Made by a program: the position numbers and the translations under genes
Origin: Anaerolineaceae bacterium UBA6107
GTDB lineage: Bacteria; Chloroflexota; Anaerolineae; Anaerolineales; Anaerolineaceae
NCBI GenBank assembly: GCA_002428455.1
Contig: DIWL01000029.1
Span: 75,994 to 86,612 of the forward strand
Length of the DNA: 10,619 bases
Direction: 5' to 3'
Shown here: one piece after another, positions 1 to 6,821 of the stretch
Layout: each line of letters starts with the position of its first letter
Numbering within the stretch: position 1 is the first letter of the stretch
The notes under the pieces: generated by a model
Databases searched by the model: none
The model's input: the letters and a program-made list of their open reading frames with translations, nothing else
What the model was told of the DNA's origin: nothing

Positions 1-212
1 ATGGCGGTGACTTGCGGTTCTACTGGTGCAGCAGCCGGGGGTTCAATGGGTGCGATTGGTGCAGCCTGTTCCGCCTGGGTTGGCAGAGATGTAGCTTCTG
101 TTAAGGGGGTTGGTTCTGCAGGTGCCTGTGTCACCGTTTCCGGTGTACTGCAAGCGCTGAGCATTGTTGCAGTCAAAATGATCAGGACGAGGATCTGGAT
201 GATCCTTTTCAT
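1..212 (-). CDS. Lipoprotein N-terminus (partial, runs off the window)
   Basis: The minus strand opens with ATG at 212-210 and stays open for 70 codons to the window edge. Residues 1-20 are a typical lipoprotein signal peptide: K2 and R3, a hydrophobic core, then the lipobox L18-S19-A20-C21. Residues 22-70 are rich in Pro, Ala, Thr and Glu with almost no aromatic residues, as in the flexible tethers that hold exported proteins away from the membrane. The start codon follows directly on the TGA of the membrane-protein gene upstream (215-213), and a GGAAG ribosome site lies inside the end of that gene, so the two are probably translationally coupled. The product is expected to be lipid-anchored on the outer face of the cytoplasmic membrane. 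The functional domain lies outside the window, so its role cannot be named; a solute-binding protein is one possibility among several. Confidence 0.8.
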   Translation of the reverse strand, partial: MKRIIQILVLIILTATMLSACSTPETVTQAPAEPTPLTEATSLPTQAEQAAPIAPIEPPAAAPVEPQVTA

Positions 213-620
213 TCAATCTTCCGCTGAGTCATCGATCGGTTTACGGATGCCGATACTGAATGCCATCAGGATCACCCCGGCGGAGACTGCCAGGTACCAG
301 TATTTCGCGTAAGCATCGATGAAAGCCTGATCCGAGATGAGGTCGACGTTGAATACCACGAATTGATTGTAGGCGATAACGCCACCCAACATGAGAAGGA
401 TGGAGATTGCAATCAAGATCCAGCTCTTCACTGTATAGGGTGGGGTGCCTTTCGGTTGCAAAGGTAAGGGGGAACCCTTTGAACGGCCTTTTACCTTGCG
501 CCGTGTGAGAGCAAGATCACGTTCAAGGCGTTTCTTTTGTCCTCTGAGCATCGCGATACGCAAATAGAACACCGCAATGGCGGCGATCACCACAATCAGT
601 TCCGTCGATATTCTATTCAT
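213..620 (-). CDS. Small three-helix membrane protein, unknown function
   Basis: This 135-residue protein has three hydrophobic segments, roughly residues 8-25, 66-85 and 107-124. Between the first two is a strongly basic stretch (about 27-50, many Arg and Lys) that should lie in the cytoplasm by the positive-inside rule. The acidic C-terminus ends in D-D-S-A-E-D. No family motif was recognised. Its ATG overlaps the stop of the upstream 164-residue gene in an ATGA (617-620), and the next gene (a lipoprotein) starts immediately after its own stop. The three genes therefore form a tightly packed, translationally coupled set whose products may act together at the membrane. That partnership is inferred from spacing only. 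The open frame, packing and hydrophobic pattern make it a confident gene with unknown function. Confidence 0.85.
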   Translation of the reverse strand: MNRISTELIVVIAAIAVFYLRIAMLRGQKKRLERDLALTRRKVKGRSKGSPLPLQPKGTPPYTVKSWILIAISILLMLGGVIAYNQFVVFNVDLISDQAFIDAYAKYWYLAVSAGVILMAFSIGIRKPIDDSAED

Positions 621-1111
621 TTTTTCTTCTTCTCCAGTCGGTTTTTAATGGTGCGTTTGAAATCCTGCTTGGTTGGTTTCAACCCGATGCCATATTCGTG
701 ATAGTTGCCGCGGGGTGTAACAATGCCAAACGAAGTTCGGCTGGGTTGATCCACTTCATCCTTCCGGCATAGTACGAACATGCTTGAATTGTAAAATTTT
801 ACCATCGCGAACCTGCGTTCAGGCTTAGGGACCAATCCGATAAAATACACATCACCGTTCTCTTTTGGAGACGGCATGGTGATGATGATCAGCTGATTCT
901 TGGGATCGAGTTCTTCCTTCTCGAAAGTAAGTCCTGCCGCCGATACGCGTTTCTCTTCGGGTAGTTTATCTCCCATGAGATCCCAATAAAATTTCAGGAA
1001 CTTGACCCCATCCTTGTCCAGGTATTTCACAAAGTTGTCGGTCTGGCTGTGAAATAGGGCGGGCATGGCGTCGAACACAAAATTCCATTGATGACTTTTG
1101 TTTTTTTCCAT
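617..1111 (-). CDS. Conserved-looking hypothetical protein, 164 aa
   Basis: I do not recognise this family. The protein is 164 residues long, has no signal peptide or membrane helix, and looks like a cytoplasmic alpha/beta protein. Aromatic residues cluster in the first third (around 25-50). A run of beta-type segments from about 75 to 135 includes LIIITMP and FAMVKFY. The tail is basic and ends in four lysines. A single Cys sits near residue 115. The gene starts at ATG 1111 with only a weak GGGA ribosome site, 43 bases after the NmrA-like gene stops and with no terminator between, so the two are probably co-transcribed. Its stop overlaps the start of the membrane-protein gene by four bases. 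The basic tail could contact a nucleic acid or membrane phosphates, but that is only a guess from composition. Confidence 0.8.
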   Translation of the reverse strand: MEKNKSHQWNFVFDAMPALFHSQTDNFVKYLDKDGVKFLKFYWDLMGDKLPEEKRVSAAGLTFEKEELDPKNQLIIITMPSPKENGDVYFIGLVPKPERRFAMVKFYNSSMFVLCRKDEVDQPSRTSFGIVTPRGNYHEYGIGLKPTKQDFKRTIKNRLEKKKK

Positions 1112-1154
1112 TGATCAAATCCCGTCAGATAGTTTTAGGCTTTTTATTGATAAT

Positions 1155-2018
1155 TTATCGAGGTTTTAAATTCACGACTCGTCGTACATACTCTATGAAG
1201 CGCGTCGCTGGTCTTTTGAGAAGGTAATTGAGAACATTGGAATTTCCGGTTAACCCGTAATTCTCATAATACTCGAACATTTTTAATAATGTGTTAATTG
1301 CTAGTTCATTCATACCGGACTTTTGGGCGTTTTGTGTCCATTGATGACGATCAAGGGCTATCGCTTTCACCTCTCGCGCCAACTCATTGGAGAGGATTTG
1401 AGCTACCTCATCCTGGCTCAAGGGTTCCGGTCCAGCCAGTTCGTAGATCGCCCCGCTGTGTGTACGCTGAGTCAGTACGATCTCTGCAACAGCGGCTACA
1501 TCAGCCAGGTCGACGATACTGATGCGGGAAGTCGTGGCGTAGGGTACCGGGTAAACACCCTCATCCGTGATGGATCGCCAGCTGCCCAGAATGTTTTGCA
1601 TGTATGCGCAAGGCTGCAGGATGGTGAAATCCATGCCGGATTGAAATAGGAATTCCTCCATACGCATTTTCTGCCAGTGATGGGGCATGGCTTCGACCTG
1701 GGGGTGGAAGACTGAGTGGTACACAAAACGTGAAACGCCAGCTTTCCTGGCCAGATTAACAAGGTTTTTTCCGATTTCCAATTCGTCCGGGGTCATGTTC
1801 GGGCAGATGAAGTAGATCTTGCTCACGCCTGTCAATGCGCTGGCAAGGGAATCTGAATCACGCAAATCGCCAATGAAAACGTCGGCGCTGCCAAGATTCT
1901 TGATCTCCTCAGCCTGCTTGGCTGAGCGCACCAGGCTTCTCACCTTTACGCCGTGTTGACCAAGGTTATTCACTATGGCTTTACCGGTTTTACCGGCTGC
2001 GCCGGTCAGTAGGATCAT
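1155..2018 (-). CDS. NmrA-like / atypical SDR NAD(P)-binding protein
   Basis: This 287-residue protein has the N-terminal Rossmann fold of atypical short-chain dehydrogenases of the NmrA/QorB type. A beta strand runs into the glycine motif TGAAGKTG (residues 5-12). R31 follows the second strand, where NADP-preferring members place a basic residue, and GDLRD (about 50-54) ends the third strand. The segment H-W-Q-K-M-R-M-E-E (about 118-126) sits where active members of the wider fold have YxxxK, but the Tyr is absent, as in NmrA-type proteins that sense or weakly reduce. The length is normal for the family. The start is supported by GGAGAG upstream of ATG 2018, and a TATAAT box lies at 2057-2062. 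It heads the 2018-1 transcription unit. Substrate unknown; a quinone or redox-sensing role is possible but unproven. Confidence 0.85.
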   Translation of the reverse strand: MILLTGAAGKTGKAIVNNLGQHGVKVRSLVRSAKQAEEIKNLGSADVFIGDLRDSDSLASALTGVSKIYFICPNMTPDELEIGKNLVNLARKAGVSRFVYHSVFHPQVEAMPHHWQKMRMEEFLFQSGMDFTILQPCAYMQNILGSWRSITDEGVYPVPYATTSRISIVDLADVAAVAEIVLTQRTHSGAIYELAGPEPLSQDEVAQILSNELAREVKAIALDRHQWTQNAQKSGMNELAINTLLKMFEYYENYGLTGNSNVLNYLLKRPATRFIEYVRRVVNLKPR

Positions 2019-2056
2019 GTCGATTCTCTCCGTTTGTCAGGATTTATGACTTTCTG

Positions 2057-2062
2057 ATTATA
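2057..2062 (-). promoter_or_regulatory. Candidate -10 box for the NmrA-like transcription unit
   Basis: A perfect TATAAT on the minus strand lies 39 bases upstream of ATG 2018 and just after the permease terminator. No clear -35 hexamer stands at 16-18 bases; the best is AAGTTT at 2080-2085, which overlaps the terminator stem. The position between a terminator and a gene start is what makes it credible. Confidence 0.5.
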
Positions 2063-2076
2063 CCCGATGAATTAAT

Positions 2077-2109
2077 ACAAAACTTCCCGACCTTTTCAGC
2101 CGGGAAGTT
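2077..2109 (-). terminator. Intrinsic terminator after the nucleobase permease gene
   Basis: Positions 2081-2089 (AACTTCCCG) pair perfectly with 2101-2109 (CGGGAAGTT), giving a 9-bp stem around an 11-nt loop. On the minus strand the stem runs into TTTTGTATT. It lies 27 bases beyond the permease stop codon, so it fits termination of that gene. Confidence 0.8.
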
Positions 2110-2136
2110 CGTATTCCGTCATGTGTGTTTGGAGAA

Positions 2137-3555
2137 TTACTCCAGAACGTCGGTTGCGCGAATCTTTGGCGGTTTGACGAAGAGGAAGAGGAGGTTCAGC
2201 AAAATACCGAACACAGCGCCAGCCGCGATCGCAGGCCACCCGAAGGGGAAAATGCTCTTGAGCAGCGGGATAGGCAGGTTGCCGCCATATCCAATGTTGC
2301 CGCCGATACCGATGACCAGGATGAGGGCGACGATGGCCAGTTTACCGGGATCGTACAGGTCAACTTTCTCAGCCATCATCAGGGCGATACCCTGAACGCC
2401 GATGACACCGTACAGGTAGACGGCGAGGCCGCCATTGACCGCGGTCGGGATGCTATAGATGGCATCGCGCAGCGGGCCAATGAAGCCCAGGATAACGGCG
2501 ATGGCGCCAGCTGTGATGAGTGCCGGGCCTGAGTAGTTGCGAGTGATCACCATCAGCGAGTTGTTCTCACCGTAGTTGGTGCCGGCGGTGGAACCGAAGA
2601 GACCGTTAACCAGATCGTTCAAACCATCGAGCATCAGGTTGAGGCCGATGTGTTTGGCAAGGTACGGTTTCTCGCGTCCCTGCTCTTCAGCCAAATGGTC
2701 AATGTACAGACTGATCTGGTACAGGTGAGCAGTGGATTCCGGGATGGTCGCAATGGCCATCACGCCGATGCCGATCATCGCCGTTGCAGAGAGCGCGTTA
2801 TTGAATACCGGGAACACGATCTTTGGAGCGATGAACAGGTTGCTTGATCCGATGGTGGAGAAATCAACCAGGCCGATGGGAATGGCGACGATGTAGCCGA
2901 AGACCATGGCGAGGAGGATCGGGAGCATGCCGATGAAGCCTTTACCCTGCAGGTACACAGAGAAGACAACGGCTGCAAGGAAGGTGAGGGCAGCAGCAAG
3001 CCACCACTTTAGGGTCGGGGGCATGTTTGCTTCAACGCCACAGCAGGTACCGGAGGCCATGGTTAGCGCGGTATAAGCGAGGCCAATACCGATGGTGATG
3101 GCGACGGCGCCGGTGATCTCAGCGGGCAGGATCTTATCGAGACCCTTCTTGCCGCCGGTGACACGGATGAGCAGACCGAACACGATGTTGAGGATACCGG
3201 TAACAATGAAGCCAGCAGTTACGACGGCAATTGATTCGGGTTTGGCTGGGACGCCAAAGCCCAATCCGGGTTCCAGAACGCCGATGATCGAAGTCACGGC
3301 TGCAATATAGCTGAAGCTTGAGCCGTAGTATAGGGGAATGTATGTATTAATCGAGAATTTTGCTCCAAGTAGAGCTACGATGGTGCCAAAACCGGTGATG
3401 GTCAATACCGTTGACACATCAAAGTGCATAAGCAGGGCACACAGCACGGTGGCGGGGAACATGGTCAGCACGTGCTGAAAACCGAGCAATAACATCCTGC
3501 CAAAGGGAGGGGTATCCTGCGGTAGGTAACCCAACACTTTTGAAGTAGTTGCCAT
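2137..3555 (-). CDS. NCS2 family nucleobase permease (UraA-type)
   Basis: This 472-residue polytopic inner-membrane protein has the length and hydrophobic pattern of the nucleobase:cation symporter-2 family (14 helices), which import uracil, xanthine, uric acid and related bases with protons or sodium. Family marks include GFQHVLTMFP (25-34) near the N-terminus. All three residues that hold uracil or couple protons in E. coli UraA have counterparts: E273 and H277 in PESTAHL (UraA E241 and H245), and E330 in TNYGEN (UraA E290). The TNYGENxxxMxITRxYS stretch is closer to UraA/PyrP than to the xanthine carriers I can recall. An AAGG ribosome site precedes ATG 3555. The gene is monocistronic, with a 252-base upstream region and a terminator after it. 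Placed beside a molybdenum hydroxylase operon and a ring-opening-type hydrolase, it probably feeds a heterocycle to them. The exact substrate is not determined. Confidence 0.92.
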   Translation of the reverse strand: MATTSKVLGYLPQDTPPFGRMLLLGFQHVLTMFPATVLCALLMHFDVSTVLTITGFGTIVALLGAKFSINTYIPLYYGSSFSYIAAVTSIIGVLEPGLGFGVPAKPESIAVVTAGFIVTGILNIVFGLLIRVTGGKKGLDKILPAEITGAVAITIGIGLAYTALTMASGTCCGVEANMPPTLKWWLAAALTFLAAVVFSVYLQGKGFIGMLPILLAMVFGYIVAIPIGLVDFSTIGSSNLFIAPKIVFPVFNNALSATAMIGIGVMAIATIPESTAHLYQISLYIDHLAEEQGREKPYLAKHIGLNLMLDGLNDLVNGLFGSTAGTNYGENNSLMVITRNYSGPALITAGAIAVILGFIGPLRDAIYSIPTAVNGGLAVYLYGVIGVQGIALMMAEKVDLYDPGKLAIVALILVIGIGGNIGYGGNLPIPLLKSIFPFGWPAIAAGAVFGILLNLLFLFVKPPKIRATDVLE

Positions 3556-3775
3556 AGGTTTTTTTCCTTCTTTCCTTTGATTTGGTTTTTCTACGATCTC
3601 ATACTTGTTACCTGGTTTGAGCTCAAAACTGTAAATAGATTAATCCTCATGTTTTTTGCCCGCCCCTGAAATACCAAAAGCTCTCTCCGATAAACACCTC
3701 CTATGCAGTTTTATTTATTAACCAATATGAATTGATTTAGATACTTAATAATACAACATTTTGTCAAGATGGGTA
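3556..3775 (-). promoter_or_regulatory. AT-rich upstream region of the permease gene with possible promoter and operator
   Basis: About 220 bases hold no credible gene. On the minus strand a perfect TTGACA (3762-3767) is followed by AT-rich sequence, but the hexamer at 17 or 18 bases is poor (GTATCT or TATCTA), so the promoter is only tentative. A TATTAT lies at 3747-3752. A perfect 12-bp palindrome, TTTGAGCTCAAA, sits at 3616-3627, about 61 bases before the start codon, and could be a repressor site. I did not recognise a known riboswitch class. Confidence 0.35.
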
Positions 3776-3799
3776 GTGGGGAGGATCTCTCCTCCCCAC
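3776..3799 (-). terminator. Perfect hairpin after the molybdenum-hydroxylase operon, possible terminator
   Basis: GTGGGGAGGA (3776-3785) pairs perfectly with TCCTCCCCAC (3790-3799) around a 4-nt loop. This 10-bp GC-rich stem stands 8 bases beyond the stop codon of the last small gene of the operon. On neither strand does a U-tract follow directly, so intrinsic termination would be weak. It could instead protect the 3' end of the transcript. Confidence 0.55.
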
Positions 3800-3807
3800 C
3801 AGTTAAT

Positions 3808-3954
3808 TTACTTGCCCAGCAATAAAGCGAGGATCAAAACGATCACCGCAACGGGAACCACGTAGACCAGCATGCGGAATTCGGCAACTTCCATGAATTT
3901 CTTCTTGCCTTCTTCACCTGTCTCCGTGACCTTTTTTTCTAATTCTTCTGCCAT
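3808..3954 (-). CDS. 48-residue single-helix membrane protein, last gene of the operon
   Basis: ATG at 3954-3952 opens a 48-codon frame ending in TAA at 3810-3808. The N-terminal half is highly charged and acidic/basic mixed (begins MAEELEKKV), likely a short amphipathic helix. Residues 29-47 are an unbroken hydrophobic span (Val, Leu, Ile, with one Pro), long enough for a single membrane helix ending in G-K. A very good ribosome site (GGAGGAGAG) directly precedes the ATG. The start lies inside the CoxG-like gene, overlapping it by 16 bases in another frame, which implies translational coupling. I know of no named family. By position it may anchor the CoxG-like protein or the enzyme complex to the membrane, but this is inference. 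Strong ribosome site, coupling and a clean membrane helix argue for a real gene despite its size. Confidence 0.75.
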   Translation of the reverse strand: MAEELEKKVTETGEEGKKKFMEVAEFRMLVYVVPVAVIVLILALLLGK

Positions 3955-4394
3955 CTCTCCTCCAAGATTTTATCTAATTTCTCGAACACAGTCTTGAACA
4001 TGGATTTCGCGACGCTGTCGATCATCCGCTGCCCTACACTGGCAAGAGTTCCACCAATATTGGCCTCACCCGTATATTTCAACAAGGTTGTCTGGTCACC
4101 GAGGTCTTCAAATTTCACATAACCGACCCCTTTGACAAAACCTGCTCCGCCTTTGCCCTCAATGATAAGGGTGACACTTTCAGGGGGAACCTCATCGGTC
4201 AGGGTGAGATTTCCGGAGAAGTTGGCAGACACTGGACCAACCCGAATTCCCAGCACAGCTTCGTAGTGGGATTCGTCGATTTTGACCATCTTCTGCATCC
4301 CGGGCACTGCGGCGCCGAGGGCATCAGGATCATTGAACATCTCGTACACAACTTCACGAGGTGCTTTGAACAGGTGTTCACCTTCAACTTTCAT
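3939..4394 (-). CDS. CoxG-like SRPBCC family protein
   Basis: The 151-residue protein matches the CoxG/CO dehydrogenase subunit G family (START/SRPBCC fold). It begins with the family opening MKVEGEHLFKAPREVVYEMF and has NDPDALGAAVPG (21-32), a clear form of the family's 'L..clPG' signature. The centre carries a GKGGAGFVKG loop (about 80-89), and the C-terminal long helix includes G-Q-R-M-I-D-S-V-A. In Oligotropha, CoxG is linked to membrane attachment of the dehydrogenase; many homologues accompany molybdenum hydroxylases that are not CO dehydrogenases, often in unknown roles. The family length is about 150-200 residues, so this is complete without a C-terminal anchor. The next gene, a 48-residue one-helix protein, may supply that anchor. 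GGAGG stands 8 bases before ATG 4394. It follows the large-subunit gene by 68 bases, with no terminator between. Confidence 0.9.
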   Translation of the reverse strand: MKVEGEHLFKAPREVVYEMFNDPDALGAAVPGMQKMVKIDESHYEAVLGIRVGPVSANFSGNLTLTDEVPPESVTLIIEGKGGAGFVKGVGYVKFEDLGDQTTLLKYTGEANIGGTLASVGQRMIDSVAKSMFKTVFEKLDKILEERWQKN

Positions 4395-4462
4395 TTATTT
4401 AACCTCCATTCATTTTCTTGCTGATCGGCGTAACACTTAATTTTACACCCGAATCAGGATCA

Positions 4463-6808
4463 CTATGCTTTTTTAAGGTACTCGTAGATCTGGCTGGGGC
4501 TCAAGTTGGACTCCAGTATCTCCAGTTTGGTATCCTGGAAGGCATCCTCAAGCGCCTGCACAATGGCCGGACCGGGCGGGATCGCGCCTGCTTCACCAAC
4601 ACCTTTGATGCCCAAAGGATTCACCTTCAGAGAACTCTCAGCATGGTTGTGAACGATGTCCAGTTTCTTCGGCATATCGGTTGCCAGCGGCATCAGGTAA
4701 TCCATGAACGAAGCTGTCACCAGCTGACCGTTTTCATCATAGACCAGGCGTTCGTACAAGGTATTGCCGATGCCCATGGAGATGCCTCCCTGCAGTTGCC
4801 CGTCAACGATCAACGGGTTGATCATTGTGCCGCAGTCATCAACCATCACCATTCTTTCGATGACCGGTTTGCAGGTCTCTTCATCGATCGAAACGATGAC
4901 GCCCATCGCTCCGCATCCGGTGGAGCCGTGCGGAGGACCGTAGTAAGCGGTGGCTTCAAGTCCGGGTTCCACACCAGGTTCAACAACGCCGCGCATCGGG
5001 TTGGCTAACGCAGCCAATGTACCCAGCGGGATGGTCGTTTCAGGTTGGCCTTTGACGCACACGCTGCCTTCGCATAGCTCTAGTTCGTCTTCCGGGACTT
5101 CCAGCTTCTTGCTGGCGGTGCTGAAGATCTTTGCGCGCACCTTTTGCGCTGCCAGGTAGGTGGCTGCGCCAACCAGCGCTGCACCGCGGCTGGCAAAGGT
5201 GCCAGCGCCCCAGGCGAACTGGTTGGTATCACCCGTGATTACTCTCACGTCTTCAATCTTCACGTTCAGTTGATCGGCGATGATCTGGGCGAACACGGTT
5301 TGGTGCGCCTGCCCCTGGGTGCTGTAGCCGGATGTCATTGTTACCTTACCGCTGGTGCTGACGGTTATCCTGCAGCCTTCATACGGTCCAACCGCAGTGC
5401 CTTCGGTAAAGGCAACCACGCCGATACCCACGCGTTTGCCTTCTTTGCGTGCTTTCGGCTGAATTTCCTTGCGGAATTTTTCATAATCGATCACTTCAAG
5501 GCATTTCTCGTAGTTACCCAGGTAGTCGCCGCTGTCCAGTATGTTTACCACGAAGTCCTGACCGATAACGCCGGTATTGAGGGGCAGTTCATCGACCCGC
5601 AGGAGGTTCTTCTTGCGGAGTTCGATCGGAGAGATACCCAGTTCCTTGGCAGCGAAGTCGACCATGCGTTCCATGGCGAATATGCCTTCAGAGCGCCCGG
5701 CTCCGCGCACAGGGGTAACCACCATCTGGTTGGTGAAGACCATGCGAATCTCGCTGTAGAAGTTCGGGATGCGGTAATTGCTGATGGTGTGGGTCTGAGT
5801 ATTCAGAGGAACGGTCATGCCGTACGAGTCGTACGCGCCCGTGTTGTGATAGAAAACATCCTTGAAACCGAGGATGGTTCCATCTTTCTTGAGGGCGATC
5901 TCGCAATGGTGTACCTGGTCGCGTTCCGAGGTGGTTGCCAGGAAGTTTTCACGGCGATCCTCGATCCACTTGATCGGCCGTTTCAGCTGTTTGGAAATCC
6001 ACGGCAGCAACACATCATCTGCAAGAGAGGTCATCACCTTGGGTCCAAAGCCACCGCCAATGTAAGGGGTGATGACGTGTATCTGGCTTTCAGCCAGACC
6101 CAACGCGCGGGAAACAGATCCCCTGATCGTTAATGGGGATTGCGTTCCAGCCCAGATGGTCATTTCCTGGTTCCGTTCATCCCAGCTGGCGATGAAACCG
6201 CGGTTTTCCATGGCGGCTGCAGCCACATGTTCGATGAGCATGCGTTTGGAGATGACCACATCGGCGTTCTTCTTCGCTTCCTCGTAATTACCAACTTCCT
6301 GTTTGACCAGGGCGGCCATGTTGGAAGGCAGGTCATCGTGTACCAGCACCGAGGTGTTTTCCCATCCCTTTTCCAGGTCGACCACAGCCGGCAGTGGATC
6401 CACATCGACGATGATGTCATCAAAGGCATCTTCGGCAATGTAGCGGGATTCGGCAATCACTACGGCCAGTACCTCACCGGAATAGCGGATCTTGTCCTTG
6501 GCGATGGGTACCAATGTGCGCGCGTTGAACTGGGAACCGGGGATGGCTGTTGGAGGGGGTACCTGTAGGGGTCCGGGTTTCCAGAAATCGCCAAAATCAT
6601 CTGCGGTATAAACCGCTACGACGCCCGGGCGTTTCAACGCCTCACTTGCGTCGATTTTCAGGATCCTGGCGTGCGCGTAATCACTGCGCAGGAAAGCGGC
6701 ATGCAACTGACCGGGTACTTCAATGTCATCCACGTACTTGACATTGCCCGTCAGCATGAACTTGTCTTCTAATCGCTTGATTGGTTTACCAAAATATTTT
6801 TCAGTCAC
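4463..6808 (-). CDS. Xanthine dehydrogenase/CoxL-family molybdopterin-binding subunit (form II-like, not CO dehydrogenase)
   Basis: The 781-residue catalytic subunit binds molybdopterin-cytosine dinucleotide or a related cofactor and hydroxylates a substrate with water as oxygen source. It has the N-terminal a/b-hammerhead domain (about 20-140), the cofactor loop GGGFGPK (251-257), the active-site loop TPVRGAGR (365-372), STQGQAHQT (496-504), and near the C-terminus GVGEAGA with E739, the general base of the family. True aerobic CO dehydrogenases have AYxCSFR with a Cys that binds copper; here RGAGR replaces it, so CO oxidation is unlikely. The start codon is GTG (6808-6806) with GAGGTG at 6813-6818; the gene starts 13 bases after the [2Fe-2S] gene ends. 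The normal aromatic residue of the loop (AYR) is PVR here. Neighbouring permease and hydrolase genes suggest an N-heterocycle substrate, an inference. Confidence 0.93.
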   Translation of the reverse strand: MTEKYFGKPIKRLEDKFMLTGNVKYVDDIEVPGQLHAAFLRSDYAHARILKIDASEALKRPGVVAVYTADDFGDFWKPGPLQVPPPTAIPGSQFNARTLVPIAKDKIRYSGEVLAVVIAESRYIAEDAFDDIIVDVDPLPAVVDLEKGWENTSVLVHDDLPSNMAALVKQEVGNYEEAKKNADVVISKRMLIEHVAAAAMENRGFIASWDERNQEMTIWAGTQSPLTIRGSVSRALGLAESQIHVITPYIGGGFGPKVMTSLADDVLLPWISKQLKRPIKWIEDRRENFLATTSERDQVHHCEIALKKDGTILGFKDVFYHNTGAYDSYGMTVPLNTQTHTISNYRIPNFYSEIRMVFTNQMVVTPVRGAGRSEGIFAMERMVDFAAKELGISPIELRKKNLLRVDELPLNTGVIGQDFVVNILDSGDYLGNYEKCLEVIDYEKFRKEIQPKARKEGKRVGIGVVAFTEGTAVGPYEGCRITVSTSGKVTMTSGYSTQGQAHQTVFAQIIADQLNVKIEDVRVITGDTNQFAWGAGTFASRGAALVGAATYLAAQKVRAKIFSTASKKLEVPEDELELCEGSVCVKGQPETTIPLGTLAALANPMRGVVEPGVEPGLEATAYYGPPHGSTGCGAMGVIVSIDEETCKPVIERMVMVDDCGTMINPLIVDGQLQGGISMGIGNTLYERLVYDENGQLVTASFMDYLMPLATDMPKKLDIVHNHAESSLKVNPLGIKGVGEAGAIPPGPAIVQALEDAFQDTKLEILESNLSPSQIYEYLKKA

Positions 6809-6812
6809 GGTT

Positions 6813-6818
6813 CACCTC
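6813..6818 (-). promoter_or_regulatory. Ribosome binding site for the large subunit (supports the GTG start)
   Basis: GAGGTG on the minus strand lies 4 bases before the GTG codon at 6808-6806. It supports GTG as the start, where the family's usual N-terminus (a lysine-rich stretch and then the hammerhead domain) begins. Confidence 0.65.
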
Positions 6819-6821
6819 GCT

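Noticed and set aside
1..312. Plus-strand frame of 103 codons at the window start
   Set aside because: It is the antisense shadow of a lipoprotein signal peptide and its Pro/Ala-rich linker plus the end of the membrane-protein gene.
3556..3700. Leader peptide frame in the permease upstream region
   Set aside because: The short frames there (for example ATG at about 3653 on the minus strand, 19 codons) have no ribosome site at proper spacing and no attenuator structure after them.
5144..6133. A 329-codon open frame on the plus strand
   Set aside because: It lies wholly opposite the molybdopterin subunit, whose motifs are unmistakable. The frame is a by-product of the codon pattern on the other strand, and its translation has no recognisable fold or motif.
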